NCBI RefSeq assembly: GCF_023159225.1
Contig: NC_063171.1
Location: 34,751,378-34,815,377, forward strand
Length of the DNA: 64,000 nt
Direction: 5' to 3'
Source: Perognathus longimembris pacificus
Taxonomy: Eukaryota > Chordata > Mammalia > Rodentia > Heteromyidae
How positions within the stretch are numbered: position 1 is the first letter of the stretch; each line of letters opens with the position of its first letter. This document shows positions 46,581 to 57,753 of this stretch, in pieces. The notes under the pieces were generated by a model that saw nothing but the letters and a program-made list of their open reading frames with translations, had not been told where the DNA came from and ran no database searches. Position numbers and translations under genes: made by a program.

Positions 46581-47559
46581 TTCAAAAACATAATCTTAAA
46601 AGGTTATGTAACATTCCACATATATGTAGTACAGTGATAATCCTAACAATGTGGGAATGGATGATGAAACATAAATCAGTGAATCAAAGATGAGCACATG
46701 TTAAAGATATTTTCAAGCAACTCCCTGCCAACTTTGGAAGCATTAACTTCAAACTGAATATTTCTCTTTTTCTCTTAATCCCTTTCAGTTTGGAAGATGG
46801 CTTGTTATTAGGAGACTTTTAAATACCAAATGATTGCCTAGAAAGCTGTCTAACCAGAAAGAATGTCCTCAGATTAAAGAACAACTGTCAAAATCCCTAA
46901 TTCTTCTAGTCCTGAGAAAACCTAAATCCTAAATCTTTATCTATACTTAGGGACACAGAATCAAAATAAGATAATCATTGTCCCCTAAGCTAATTATTAC
47001 TCCCATGATTAGCTAAAGCTCTATCCAGAGAAAAAAGGAAATATCCTTTGAGTTATTATAATTCAAAGAAGTCATATAACCATTGGTCCTAGCCATCTCC
47101 TGAATACATTTATTTCTAGACAAATATGAGATCCACAGAGTTAACAAGAAAGGGAAAAATAGAGGAGAAAAGAAAGAAGGAAAAGAAGGCACACTTTGTT
47201 GGTTGGTCTTGCCCCTACCCATTGTTCTTCCGAGTGAATCTGAAGAAACCCAGTGGCTAACTAACACTTGGCTGTAGTTTTACAATAGGAGTTTCGTTAG
47301 AGGAGTGGTTATCCATCAAAAAGTCCTGTTTATTCCACAAAAAGTCACAACAGTGGAACTGCCATGAGATTAAGCAGTGTCAAGACTGGATGGCTGAGGG
47401 TTGTTAACCAGGTCTTTTTAGTAAGTAGATTCTTTCTCTGGGAAGTTAAAGAAGTCAGTCAGCATTGACTAGTCTGAGTTTTCATTTATAAATGTAAAGG
47501 AAGAGAAAGAAGGGTAGAAAGTAATAAAAATCATCATATACAAAGTCTCTGTGTCATTC
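46581..47559. other. Unique DNA, nothing recognised
   Basis: No assignable structure. Confidence 0.5.
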
Positions 47560-47690
47560 TCATTACAGGTGAGAAGCTAAGAACTGAAGAAACTTTAAGG
47601 AAGCAGACATGGTTACACAACCAGAAAGCACGTCAGAGCCAGTATTTAAATGCAAGTGTCTCATTTCAAAGTTTGTGCTCACTCCGCCAA
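47560..47690 (-). mobile_element. MIR relic
   Basis: Antisense MIR order: TTACAGGTGAGAAGCTAAGA, ACATGGTTACACAACCAGAA, AGCACGTCAGAGCCAGTATT and AAGTTTGTGCTCACTC. Confidence 0.78.
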
Positions 47691-48176
47691 ATTCTAACTC
47701 TATCTTGAACAAAGCATTTCACTTTGGGAGACATGACTCTCATTTTTAAGCGTACAAGAAGAAATCCAAAGTAATTATGTAGAATCTGGGACATCCCCTA
47801 GTGGCCTGGATTGTAGATTATTTGCAAACCTGATTACAGTGACATTCTCATGTTTACAGAGCCACAACGTTGTGAAGTCTTGCTCAACATTCAATTTAGT
47901 CCTATTTATAACCCAGGAAACCCAAATGGTATATAAACAGAGAATGATGAAAGTTTACTGTAAAACTTGATGGTTTCAATTTAATTAAATACTTACTATA
48001 TTTGTTCCTACTAATGATCAGCTCTCCAGTTAAAATAGAGCCAAATAGAGTCAGACCTATAGTAAAATTTTCATGACAAATAAGTAAGGGTCCAGTGGTC
48101 TCAGTCTTTGATTTCCTGCCTGTTCTCTCTTCTGTCTACCTATTACCACTCTCTGTCTTTTCCTCCTCTTATTTAG

Positions 48177-48303
48177 GAAATCACACAAATCTAGCATGAA
48201 GTATATACAACAGAGAGAACGAAAGGGGAGGAAGACAGTGGGCTTTGTTTACCCTGCTGACAATGATAGTATGCTCAGATCAACCCCTCAATATGAGACG
48301 GCG
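48177..48303 (+). CDS. Candidate internal coding exon of an unidentified gene
   Basis: A long pyrimidine tract ending TCCTCTTATTTAG precedes the exon, and GCG/GTAAGG follows it; both are good splice sites. Of the three forward frames only one is open. It gives 42 codons (incoming phase 2, outgoing phase 0) with many charged residues (QQRERKGRKT, then VGFVYPADNDSM). Exon size (127 nt) and splice strength are typical of a real internal exon. I do not recognise the protein. No convincing neighbour exon was found; the nearest candidate, at 54340-54394, is phase-compatible but ambiguous in strand. It could be a decoy or a non-coding transcript exon. Confidence 0.3.
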
Positions 48304-49344
48304 GTAAGGAAATTAAACTTTTTCCCCCTCTAATTTTGCATTAAAATGTGGAGTGAAGATATGTGAAGGGAAAGGAAGATCCTTTATTTTCTGGTTATAA
48401 GATTTACAACTGTGTTCGTTCTCTGCCCACCTCCAACTTTCAGCAAACCATTCTAACCTTGGGGCCTTTATTTTGTCAAGACCACACTTAGGATGTCAAG
48501 GGCCCAGAAGAACTTTGAGACTTTGATTTTCCACAATTCTAGTATGTAAGCACCCTTGGGATGACATGTGAACCTATGGCTGGTCTGATTATAAGTTATA
48601 AATAAACTGGTTTATAGGACACAAAGAATCGTTTCAATCCAAGCTTTGAAAGGATGGCTCCATTTTTTTCTGCCACATAGGATCAATTCTTGCATTGTGA
48701 GATTAAATATTGTTGATTTCCCCCCCCCCAACCAAGCTTCGACCTGTCATTACATGTTATTTTTGCCTCCCACTGGGGGACCCATTCAGCGGCCTGCACA
48801 CCCTCCTTCAACTTCCATATTGCAGATGCCCTCCTCTCAGTCAATGAGAGCAAGCTCTGTGCTTCCCTCTGAGAGAAGCAGCACATTGGGCTGATGGCCC
48901 TGGCAGAAGCTCCAATTTCACAGGACCCAGGCAGTGGGTGGTGAAGGTGCGTGCAGGAAGATGAGAAGGATCAGGCAGGAAGAAGAAGCAAAAACATTCT
49001 ATTGAAATGCTTACAGTCTTTCTTAGTAAATACCACTGCTTATTGTGGATCCACATTTCCTTAATCTTGAATCCTCAACATAGATCAGGCCAGTCTACAT
49101 ATATCATTGTCTGTTTCTATTGCCTTATCTCCTTTTATCCTGCTAAGAATAAACTGTTACTTTCATGTAAAAAAAAATTGATGATGATATGTGGCTTCAC
49201 TGCTGAGATAAACATTTGCTTTTCTAATCTCATAGGGCAAAGATAGACATCTCAGTCCTTTGAATGAAAAGACTCTGGCTAATCTTTCAATTGTTCAGGT
49301 ACTGTTTGAATTCATCACGGCCTCAATGGAGGTACAGTCTGCAG
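48304..49344. other. Unique DNA, nothing recognised
   Basis: Includes a C11 run near 48720. No gene evidence beyond the neighbouring candidate exon. Confidence 0.5.
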
Positions 49345-49520
49345 TTATACCAAATGTCTACTGTTCCAAAAATGATTTAACCTATCTAGGCCTTAGTTTC
49401 TTCGTCTGCAAAACAGAAACAAGAATTTCACCTACTATATAACATTGTGACAATCATATGACATAATTCAGCTAACCTGCTCCTAAGTGTCACATGGTAA
49501 ATAAGTACTAATTATGGAGA
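49345..49520 (+). mobile_element. MIR relic
   Basis: ATTTAACCTATCTAGGCCTT, AGTTTCTTCGTCTGCAAAAC, TTGTGACAATCATATGAC and AAGTGTCACATGGTAAATAA follow the MIR consensus in order. Confidence 0.8.
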
Positions 49521-49627
49521 ATCTCTACTTGCTTTCCACCAATACTACATTTTGAAAACAGTAAGACAGAAAGATAAATGGTATCAACAGTCTTCAAGGG
49601 CCTCCTGCCCCCCACCCCTGCATACAG

Positions 49628-49868
49628 AAGTAAACAGTAACAGTGGCTCATTTCCTGTAATCCTAGCTACTCAGGAGGCTGAGATCTGAGGATCCAAGTT
49701 CAAAGCCAGGCCAGGCAGAAACATCTGTGAGACTCTTACCTCCAATAAACTATACCAAAAAAGCCAGAAGTGGTGCTGTGGCTTAACTGGTAGATTTGAG
49801 CAAAAGAAGCTGAGGGACAGTGCCCAAGCCCTGAGTTCAAGCCCCAGGACCAGCAAATAAAGTAAACA
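49628..49868 (+). mobile_element. 7SL/B1-like + Geo-like dimeric SINE with TSD
   Basis: Flanked by AAGTAAACA (49628-49636 and 49860-49868). The left unit keeps the 7SL form CTACTCAGGAGGCTGAG. The right unit ends GAGTTCAAGCCCCAGGACCA. Part of the Geo A-box region is deleted (GTGGCTTAACTGGTAGA then TTTGAGC). It shows that the two units move as one element. Confidence 0.9.
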
Positions 49869-50874
49869 TCCTGCTACTACCAGTTTGATCAACCAAATTA
49901 TCACTGTCTTCATGACACATTGTACATGTGTCACATAATGAGTGCCTACCAACCACTCAAACCACTTCCACCTCGAATCCCTCTGTGCAGTCATTTACCG
50001 GCACTCCCTAATCTATGGTAGGAACCCAGACCTTCCCCTCCTCTCTCCTCTGCCTCTTCTCCTTCCTCTACTCAACAGCAACAGTCACAGCTGGGCACAC
50101 GCAGGCTGCAGAAGGAAGGCTAGAATTTGGCTTCTCTCCCAAGACAAACAATTAGGGAAGCATTAACTTCTCTTAATGGGCAAAGCAACATTAAACAGAT
50201 GGAAGACCAGACCCAGGTCACTTTGCATAGAGCCCAAGCTGTGTTGGGGCTGCCAGTGTTTGGATATGACCTCGAAATTGAAACTTAATTGGCCATTAAT
50301 GGAATTCATCTAATTAAAAACACTTGTAATTAAGCACAACAAAGAAAAGTGGTCTGGATTTTTGATTTGAAGAAAGTAGAACTGTATTGATATGGTCAAA
50401 AGGCCCTTAAGAATACATTCCATTATCTCCTGTATTCTATTATGTAGTGCTCACACCATTCAATCCAAAAACTTCGGGACACTTGACAGTGCCAGAAGTC
50501 ACCCCATGCTGTGCTCTGACAGGTAATACAGAAAACCTGTGGAAATAGTTTTGGAATTTGGGCTATGTATTATTGCAGGTTAACTTCCCTCATTCTGGAA
50601 TCCTAGAGTTTAAGAGGTCCTCCAAGGTAAAAACAGAGGTTCATGAGAATAGATGTTCACAAACTTAGTATTTTCTGCATTTGAAAACACAAATTTTACT
50701 TTCTGCTTTCAAAAACACAAATAGAAAAAGCAGTGATCTTTAAGGCAGAGGCAAGATTAAGGAAAGAATTCCACAGATATTAACTGCTAAGATAGAGGAG
50801 TAAATAGCAAAGCCAAGGCTTAAAGCTACCCTGCCTCACTGCTCTTATATATAATTAAAGGATAAAATGAGCCA

Positions 50875-51090
50875 GGCACTGGTGGCTCACACTTGTAATC
50901 CTAGCTACTCAGGAGGCTAAAATCTGAGGATCATGGCCAAATATAGGCAGATAAGTCTCTGAGACTCTTATCTCCAATTAACCAGCAAAAAATCAGAAGT
51001 GGGCTCTGAATCTTGTCTAGAGCACTAGCCTTGGGCAAAAGGAAGGAAATTAAAAAACAACAGAGTCCCCAAAGCCTGGAGTTCAAACCC
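50875..51090 (+). mobile_element. 7SL/B1-like + Geo-like dimeric SINE
   Basis: CAGGCACTGGTGGCTCACAC and TAATCCTAGCTACTCAGGAG form the head. The B1-like middle is followed by a diverged Geo unit (GAGCACTAGCCTTGGGC, CTGGAGTTCAAACCC). The tail runs into a GGGA/GGAA tract. Confidence 0.88.
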
Positions 51091-51099
51091 AATTCTTGG

Positions 51100-51142
51100 A
51101 AAAGAAGGATGAGAGGGAGGGAAGGAGGAAAGGAGGGAGGGA
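51100..51142. repeat. (GGGA/GGAA)n purine repeat
   Basis: GAAGGATGAGAGGGAGGGAA and following GGAGGAAAGGAGGGAGGGAA directly continue the tail of the SINE at 50875. Confidence 0.85.
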
Positions 51143-51284
51143 AACAACTTTCCATAGCTCAGTTTGCCCATCTGTAAAATGGAAAAACAACAGTCCTATC
51201 ATGTAGGATTAAGTAGATGCACTAAATGCTTTTGAACAGTGTGTGGCACATGATGAACATTCATAAGTGTTACCTATTATGATT
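51143..51284 (+). mobile_element. MIR relic
   Basis: CATAGCTCAGTTTGCCCATC, TGTAAAATGGAAAAACAACA, GTGTGTGGCACATGATGAAC and ATAAGTGTTACCTATTATGA are clear MIR 3'-half words. Confidence 0.85.
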
Positions 51285-51509
51285 AGTGTGCCAGGATTAA
51301 CAAAATTACTCTTTTCTGGGTGCGTCTTTATAGAGCAGTCCCTAGTCCTGTCTCTGTGGTTAGTGATATTTGTATCTCTGTATTTTCTCTCAATGCAAAT
51401 ATAAACCAAGTTGCCAATTTAATCTTTATGTGCTCTCAGAAGATAGAAGCATCATCATAATTTTATCTTGTGTTTTTCTTTTCTTTTTGTTGTTGCTGTT
51501 TTGTTTTTG

Positions 51510-51619
51510 TTTGATCTGATTTGATTTCTTTGAGATAGAGCCTCATTCCTTATCCCAGGCTAGCTTTCAGCTCAGCATCCTCCTTCCTCAGCCTTCTAAA
51601 TGACTAGATTAAAGGCATG

Positions 51620-51622
<3 letters not shown>
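51510..51622 (-). mobile_element. B1-like SINE monomer, partial
   Basis: TTTCTTTGAGATAGAGCCTC, CCAGGCTAGCTTTCAGCTC, TCCTTCCTCAGCCTTCTAAA and AAAGGCATGAGC fit an antisense B1-like unit whose head has been lost into the following CA repeat. Confidence 0.75.
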
Positions 51623-51664
<42 letters not shown>

Positions 51665-51673
51665 ACACACACA
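51623..51673. repeat. (CA)n microsatellite
   Basis: About 25 CA units with one CATACA interruption. Confidence 0.95.
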
Positions 51674-52289
51674 AATTTATCTTTTAATTTATGTCTGCAA
51701 AGTAGAGTTTGACAGAACAGTGGGGCATGTATGTGAATTTTAAGTTCACATGAGACCTTGCTTCCTGTCCCCTACCTGCTTTTCTAGATCAGGGGTAACT
51801 ACACTCTTTTCACTCCTACCCTATCTGCCCAGATGGCTGGATGTTTGAGAGGAGGAGGAGAGAAGTCACTGTGCCCTTCTCCCCCAGAGGGATCCTAACA
51901 TGGAGTCTACACCAAAAGGACTTGATGGGTGACTGGGATGATTGGTTTGGGACCAAGACTGGATCTCTGGCCATATCCCTTGGTGTCTGCCTTCTGACAT
52001 GTACAGGACCACAGGCCCTCGGGGATTAATTTTTCTACCCCAAGTCAGGCAGTGCATCTACAAAGTACACAATGAGTCCTGACAGCTCAGGATGCTTCTC
52101 AGGGTAACACCAATGATGCTTAGGGAAATCTCCATTTTTACCACTAGAAAAGTGGTCAGATCTTGTGACTTGCATCTTTGGGTCTTATCTGGGACTCCCT
52201 TATAACAAAAATCTGTGCAAATATGAAATGATGGTTATACCATTTGGGATTTTGTTTTATTTGTTTCACTTTGGTGTGTCTGTGTACGT
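51674..52289. other. Unique DNA, nothing recognised
   Basis: A 62-codon plus and a 63-codon minus frame overlap near 51841-52057. Neither has support. Confidence 0.5.
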
Positions 52290-52528
52290 GTGTACTGATA
52301 CTAGGGCTTGAACTCAGGACCCAAACTCTATCAATGAGGCTTTTTTGCTCAAGGCTGGCACTCTACCTCTTGAGCCACAGATACACTTCTGGCTTTTTGG
52401 TGGTTACTTGGAGCTAAGAGTCTCCCAACCTTTCCTGTGCTGGCTGGCTTCAGACAGTGATCCTCAGATCTCAATGTCCTGAGTAGCGAGGATTATAGGA
52501 GTGAGCTACCAGCATGTGGTTCATTATT
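52290..52528 (-). mobile_element. 7SL/B1-like + Geo-like dimeric SINE
   Basis: Antisense: ACTAGGGCTTGAACTCAGGA and TTTTTTGCTCAAGGCTGGCA are the Geo unit. TGGCTTTTTGGTGGTTACTT joins to GATCCTCAGATCTCAATGTC and GATTATAGGAGTGAGCTACC, the 7SL-like unit. Confidence 0.9.
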
Positions 52529-53424
52529 TGGTTTTATATTAATAAATTCTTAAATGTGGCCCTTTAGGCTTCCATTGTGACAATAATAGCAATAGTAAGT
52601 AAACCTGAAACTCATAGACATTCTAGTCCTGTTACACCAGTGGGAACAGAGGGAGAACATTCTACCCCAGACCCCTTTAATGACAAGGGAAGGCCTGAGA
52701 ACACCAGACAAGACTCAAGAAGCCTTGAAACATGACTAAGCAGAGGAACAGTTTTGGATGAACAGAAAATAAGCATCGTCAAAGCCAACCTTCAGGAAAT
52801 TTCTTTGTCCACAATATCTAGAGGGTAGCCTAAGGACCACATTCTATTCTGGAAAAGAAACATGAGATAGTATCTCATTAAGCTGGCTCCACAGTGCCCC
52901 TTCAAATGTGTTTAGATTCCCATTGTTTCTATTCACCTAGGACATGAAAAGAGAGTCCCTGAACAGCCAGCTAGTCCTGACAGGATGGGACAAGGGAGCA
53001 CTGGGGACAAACCAAGCTCTCCTGTTGCTCTCAACTCTGCTCACCCAAGAACTAAATAGTGCTATTAAATATCCAGAGGCAAAAAAAAAAAAGTTCCTCA
53101 TGATGCTCTGGTATGTAACGTCACTATCTCAGTGTTTACATGTTTATTCTTTCACAAAATTACACATAATTGAGGAAGTTAAGTGGCTCTCTGTGGCTGT
53201 CCAATTTTCTAGTAGTTTCAACCACTTTCTTGTTTTCTGCAGGGCAGCTTAATGTCTCAGGCAAAGAAAAGGTACTGGCTGTGGGAGAGGCAATACCCCT
53301 GCCTGTGAGAACACAAGGGACCCTGGCAAATAGACACACATGGATCCATTCTGAAAAGGAAGCCCCCAAATTCCACCTACCACAGTCCTGAAGAAGCTGA
53401 GGTGAGGAGTACCTCCCTCTACCA
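52529..53424. other. Unique DNA, nothing recognised
   Basis: No repeat or gene assigned. Confidence 0.5.
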
Positions 53425-53634
53425 GGTGCTAAAGGCTCACACCTGTAATCCTAGTGACTCAGGGGGCTGAGAGCTGAAGGTTATGGTTGAAAGGCAACCT
53501 GGGCAGAAAAGTATGAGGTTCTTATCTCCAATTAACCACCAAAAAGCCAGAGAAGTACAGTGTAGTTCAAGTGGTAAAGCATCAGCCTTGACCAAGAAGC
53601 CAAACAAGAGTTCCAGGCTTTCCAAGATCCTCAC
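53425..53634 (+). mobile_element. 7SL/B1-like + Geo-like dimeric SINE
   Basis: CTCACACCTGTAATCCTAGT starts the head. CTGGGCAGAAAAGTATGAGG and CAATTAACCACCAAAAAGCC form the junction. A decayed Geo unit (TTCAAGTGGTAAAGCATC) leads directly into a CA microsatellite. Confidence 0.87.

Positions 53635-53682
<48 letters not shown>
53635..53682. repeat. (CA)n microsatellite
   Basis: About 24 pure CA units at the 3' end of the SINE. Confidence 0.96.
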
Positions 53683-53685
<3 letters not shown>

Positions 53686-54410
53686 TCTCAACAGTGTAAG
53701 AAATGCATTGTGATCTTTTGCTCAACCTAGAACCCTAGGACAGTATTGAACTACATTAGGTGAGAATAAATATTTGTGCAAGAAAAGACTACATCCAACA
53801 GCAATCCAGCATGCTGGGATTCTAGTGTGGGATTCTTTCTCCAAATGGGATCTCCTCCCCCAGTTTAAAAGAATTCTTATGGAATCTGTTTTTGAGCAGC
53901 ACAGACATGAACCCAGTAGAAATTAATAATAACAATACCAATAGTAATGGAAGGTTTGAGCCTCATGGAATCAGACATCACAGAGTTTATATGTCATTGC
54001 ATTGCTGAGAACAGTGCCAGAGACACCATAAGTGGTTCAAAAATGACTTGTAAAATGAAAACATGCCAATCCTTGTGAGACTGCACCAGTTCCTCAAGCA
54101 TAGATTTTGTTGTTTGTCCATGAATTTGAACACAGGACTAAGACCATATCCAAGAGCCCTCAAGAATCTCAGCAAAATCTACACTAAGGCATTTCCTTGG
54201 TCAATAGTCAGTAGTCTCCTTTTATTAGTGACCTCATTTTCTTCCTAGCTGAATGGAAGCATGAGTACAAAAATGTGGAATAAGACTGGAAGACACGGTC
54301 ATCTCCCTCAGCCATTACTTACCCTCTTTCTATGTACAGAGTAATTGCATGCTCTTCCGAGCTGACATGATACAGTACCAGCAACTGAAGCCAGGTAATG
54401 ATATCTGTTT
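53683..54410. other. Unique DNA; one ambiguous exon-like segment
   Basis: 54340-54394 has CTTTCTATGTACAG in front and CCAG/GTAATG behind on the plus strand. The overlapping minus strand 54323-54384 also has an acceptor and a perfect GG/GTAAGT donor. Because both strands look exon-like and the segment is short, neither is annotated as an exon. Confidence 0.35.
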
Positions 54411-54673
54411 AAAACATGTCACAGAAGGGCTGGGGATATAGCCTAGTGGCAAGAGTGCCTGCCTCGGATACACGAGGCCCTAGGTTCGATTCCCCAGCAC
54501 CACATATACAGAAAACGGCCAGAAGCGGCGCTGTGGCTCAAGTGGCGGAGTGCTAGCCTTGAGCGGGAAGAAGCCAGGGACAGTGCTCAGGCCCTGAGTC
54601 CAAGGCCCAGTCCAGGACTGGCCAAAAAAATAAATAAATAAAAATTTTTTAAAATAAAAAAAAAAACATGTCA
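54411..54673 (+). mobile_element. IDL-Geo SINE (younger subfamily), with TSD
   Basis: Flanked by AAAACATGTCA (54411-54421 and 54663-54673). A box TAGCCTAGTGG and perfect B box GGTTCGATTCC are intact. The right monomer carries GAGCGGGAAG. A small CAGTC duplication near 54608 and a long AAATAAATAAAT-type tail are particular to this copy. Confidence 0.96.
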
Positions 54674-55584
54674 GACTGACCAGCCCTGCAGCTCTGAAAA
54701 TCTCTGATCAAAGGAGACTACACAAGTGAGAATGGCCATGGCCAAGCTGCTGTTTGGCTTCAGAAACTCTCCTGGCTTCAGCTCTGAAGGGCAACTGCCT
54801 GGGAGAACTAAGCTGAGGTCTGCCAGGAAAGTACACAGACCTGCCCCATTAATTCTGGGCTAGATGAGTCTTATCATCTACCAACCAGCTGTGATGATAG
54901 GGCAGATAACACTAATCTGATCTAGTCTGTTTACAAAGAATACTAAAATAGAAGCAGGAAAGGAGCAAGGTCCAGTTAGGTAAGTCCCTTTACCCTACAC
55001 TTTCTAGTTACTAGTATAATTTAAGGAGTAAATTTCCCTTGGGTCCAGATGGATGTCCCCATTAGTCCTAACCCAACTATCACCCCCTTTGCCCCCAGAA
55101 AATGGCTTCTACCAAGGGACTATAATCACCCCCCAAATAATGAGCCCCCTCATAATTCTTGAAAACACAAGTTGTTCGTTTTAGAAAAATACAAGCATTT
55201 TTCCTCTGTAGAAATAAATGTTTGCTTGTTATTTAAGAAGCAGTAAAGTGGAGGTTAGAAACAATAGTCTGCGATGCCATTTTCTGACTGATCTTCTGCT
55301 TCTTGAGGGGGAAAGAAGATGAGAAGTGTCTTAAAATGTTAATGTTTTCCTTAAAGTAGTAGGGATTTACTGTGGGTCTGTATCATTGCCCTTATAGATA
55401 TAAAACAGGTCACAAATATGAGCTAGTATTTTATGCAAATAAGACTCAGCTTTAAAAAGCTATGCAAATTCAGGGAAGAGATTATTCATCAAGTTTCTGG
55501 TGACTTCAGCACTAGTCATTAGAAGAGCCATGGTTCTGACACAGAAGGAACTCTAATGATCCTTAGCTTGTGGGACTGGCCCCA
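54674..55584. other. Unique DNA, nothing recognised
   Basis: No repeat or gene assigned. Confidence 0.5.
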
Positions 55585-55727
55585 CAGCGGTGTAATACCC
55601 AGGAACATGTTAGAAATGCAAGCTCCTTGGCCCATTCAGGCCTATTGAATTAGAAACTCTGGGGGCAAACCCAGTAATCTGCCTTTTTCAAGGCCTTGCA
55701 GAAGATTAAGATGCAAGCTAAAGTTAT
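55585..55727 (+). mobile_element. MER5A-like hAT-Charlie nonautonomous element
   Basis: AACATGTTAGAAATGCAAGC, then 'CCTATTGAATTAGAAACTCTGGGGG', CCCAGTAATCTGCCTTTTTC and AGATGCAAGCTAAAGTTATT match the MER5A order closely. Confidence 0.87.
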
Positions 55728-55759
55728 TTGTTTCTTTGTTAACTGGCTATATGATTTGA

Positions 55760-55935
55760 ATGCATAATCTTGGCTTTGCTAGTCTCACATTCTCTCACTC
55801 AAGCCACATTGTTAGCCCTGCTTTTTGGTAGTTATTTTGGAGATAGAGTCCAGTGAATTCGTGCTGGCCTAGAACTAGATCCCAGGCTCCTGAGTAGTTA
55901 AGATTATATGTGTGAGCCACTAATGCCTAGCTTAA
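55760..55935 (-). mobile_element. 7SL/B1-like + Geo-like dimeric SINE (old)
   Basis: Antisense: CTCACTCAAGCCACATTGTT belongs to the Geo unit. CTCCTGAGTAGTTAAGATTA and TGTGAGCCACTAATGCCTAG are the 7SL-like head. Strongly diverged. Confidence 0.75.
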
Positions 55936-56089
55936 ATATGAATCCCTGGCCCCCCAAATCAGGGGAATTCTGATTTCGTTAGTACCATCATGACATAGTA
56001 GTCAAGAGTTCCATAAAAATTCTCCCAGGAAATTTTGCTGTGCAGCCACCTGGCTGCACACTAGGGACCACCCAGCTGAATTAATAGTG

Positions 56090-56092
<3 letters not shown>

Positions 56093-56120
<28 letters not shown>
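56093..56120. repeat. (CA)n microsatellite, short
   Basis: About 14 CA units. Confidence 0.93.
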
Positions 56121-56124
<4 letters not shown>

Positions 56125-56204
56125 CTCTGAAAACCTTTTGTATCTCATACAGCTATTTCAGTTGAGGGGAGCATATTTTTCCGAAGATACTTGGTTGTTC
56201 ATCT

Positions 56205-56441
56205 TTCAAACAGTTGCAGTGACTCAGCCTGTAATCCTAGCTACTCAGGAGATGAATGGGACCACAGTTCAAAAGCAGCATGGGCAGAAAAGTTTACACA
56301 ACTCAACCAGCAAAAAGCTAGGGACAGAGGCATGTGTCTGGCATCCCAGATCCCAGGAAGCATAAAAGGGAGAATGGAACTCTAGCCAGCCAAGACAGGG
56401 ACAGCTCCCAGGCCCAGAGTTCAAGCCCCACAGCTGATCAA
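56205..56441 (+). mobile_element. 7SL/B1-like + Geo-like dimeric SINE, rearranged
   Basis: CAGCCTGTAATCCTAGCTAC and TCAGGAGATGAATGGGACCA form the head. CATGGGCAGAAAAGTTTACA is the middle. The right unit ends with CAGGCCCAGAGTTCAAGCCC. The centre of the Geo unit is replaced by unrelated sequence. Confidence 0.78.
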
Positions 56442-56529
56442 AGAAAGAATAGCAAGAGTCAAGAAGTTAGGCCTGCGCCAGACCCAGAAAGAATAGCAAG
56501 AGTCAAGAAGTTAGGCCTGAGCCAGACCC
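56442..56529. repeat. 44-nt tandem duplication, one mismatch
   Basis: AGAAAGAATAGCAAGAGTCA... at 56442-56485 repeats at 56486-56529 with a single C/A difference. It starts at the tail of the SINE at 56205. Confidence 0.92.
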
Positions 56530-57169
56530 AAACGGTGCAGGCAAGCTTCTGCATCTGCAGGACAGATGTTCCTGCTACTCCTTCTGTTCAGAGCTAAACA
56601 TGGTTTCCTCCAGGACCAGGGGACTGGGGAGTGGGGGGGGGGGGGGGCGGAGAACCAAGCTTCAGAGCCTGGCAAACTGGTAGCAGTGGACTGTGTGTAG
56701 TAAGGTCCACACTGCTTTGTAGAATGGATGTCTGTCATGGAAATTAGCCTATCACCTCAGCTGAGAGTGAAGTGTAGCTTTTAGCATCATTTGGATTTTT
56801 TTTAATGCCAGTGATGAGCTGCAAACCTGGATGCAGACCCTAGATCTGCTTCTTACTCACTGTGTATCTGTGATCAAGTCTTGTTCAATCTCTGCATCCC
56901 AAATGCTCTCCAAAGAAACCAGGCAGCCTGGACAGGAAGAGGGGTGGTTGCTAAGGGATACTACTTGAACTTGGGGCTGCCCAAGGAAGATATGTTTAAT
57001 GAAAATCCATACCATCCACAGATCCCCACCTGTAAGACCCTACAGGACACCGGCATAACATGGGCTCCTTGTTACCCGATCATTTCTCAGAGATTCCCAG
57101 CCCTCCAGGATCCCTGGGAAGTGAATCTGACTTTGTCAGGGCAAGCCTGTGCAAACTCTAGTTAGAAGA
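56530..57169. other. Unique DNA with a G15 run
   Basis: A 15-G homopolymer lies at 56633-56647. No repeat family or gene is assigned. Confidence 0.5.
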
Positions 57170-57720
57170 CTGGAGATCTGAACCGAGTCACGGTGTCTGA
57201 ACCTTCTGCCAGTGGTTCCAGCATGAAGCCCCGTTCTGCCATCACAAGGCAAGGCAGAGCCACAGGCAGAGGCGTTCTGGTCTCTGAGCTGAGGGGGTGG
57301 GGGATGAGGGAGGGACTGGGCTGGGGAGTGATCCATCTCAGATACATGGGGACCAAGGCATCATCACTCCCTGGAGTCCCTTCTTGTCTCCATATCCCTA
57401 AGAAGGACATCACCCATGCTCCAGCCAGCTACGTGCTTCCCTGCATTCCCTGCCAGATGCGAGCTGACCGCCAGAGCAGCCATCTGGACTCGGAACACCC
57501 ATTATAGACTTAACAGGCGGCCCAATCTAGTTATAAACACCAGCCGCTCCCAGCCCAGCTGTCGCGGGCTTGAAAACGCACACTTCAAGGAGCATCTGGT
57601 TTGTACAGAAGACTCCTCTCCCATGGGGACCCAGGCACGGTGGCAGGGTGAGGGGACTGGGAAATGATGCAAGCACATGGCTGCAGGCAGAAGGCAAGGC
57701 CCAAGCAAGGTGTGGAAGCA
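57170..57720. other. GC- and CpG-rich unique block with quadruplex motif
   Basis: About 14 CpG dinucleotides in roughly 450 bp, far more than the rest of the unique DNA here. A G-quadruplex pattern lies at 57293-57326. Several frames are open on both strands, as expected from base composition. No exon or promoter elements can be proven. A regulatory element is possible. Confidence 0.4.
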
Positions 57721-57753
57721 CTTTCATCCTGAGCCCTACCTGTGAGAAACACC

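Noticed and set aside
53437..53691. Antisense ORF beginning with a CVCVCV run
   Set aside because: Translation of the CA microsatellite and the adjoining SINE.
54340..54394. Short exon-like segment phase-compatible with the candidate exon at 48177
   Set aside because: The overlapping minus strand has equally good splice signals (54323-54384), and open frames this short are cheap.
55935..56085. Second MER5-like element
   Set aside because: Only scattered similarity (CACACTAGGGACCACCC) and no ordered match to a consensus.
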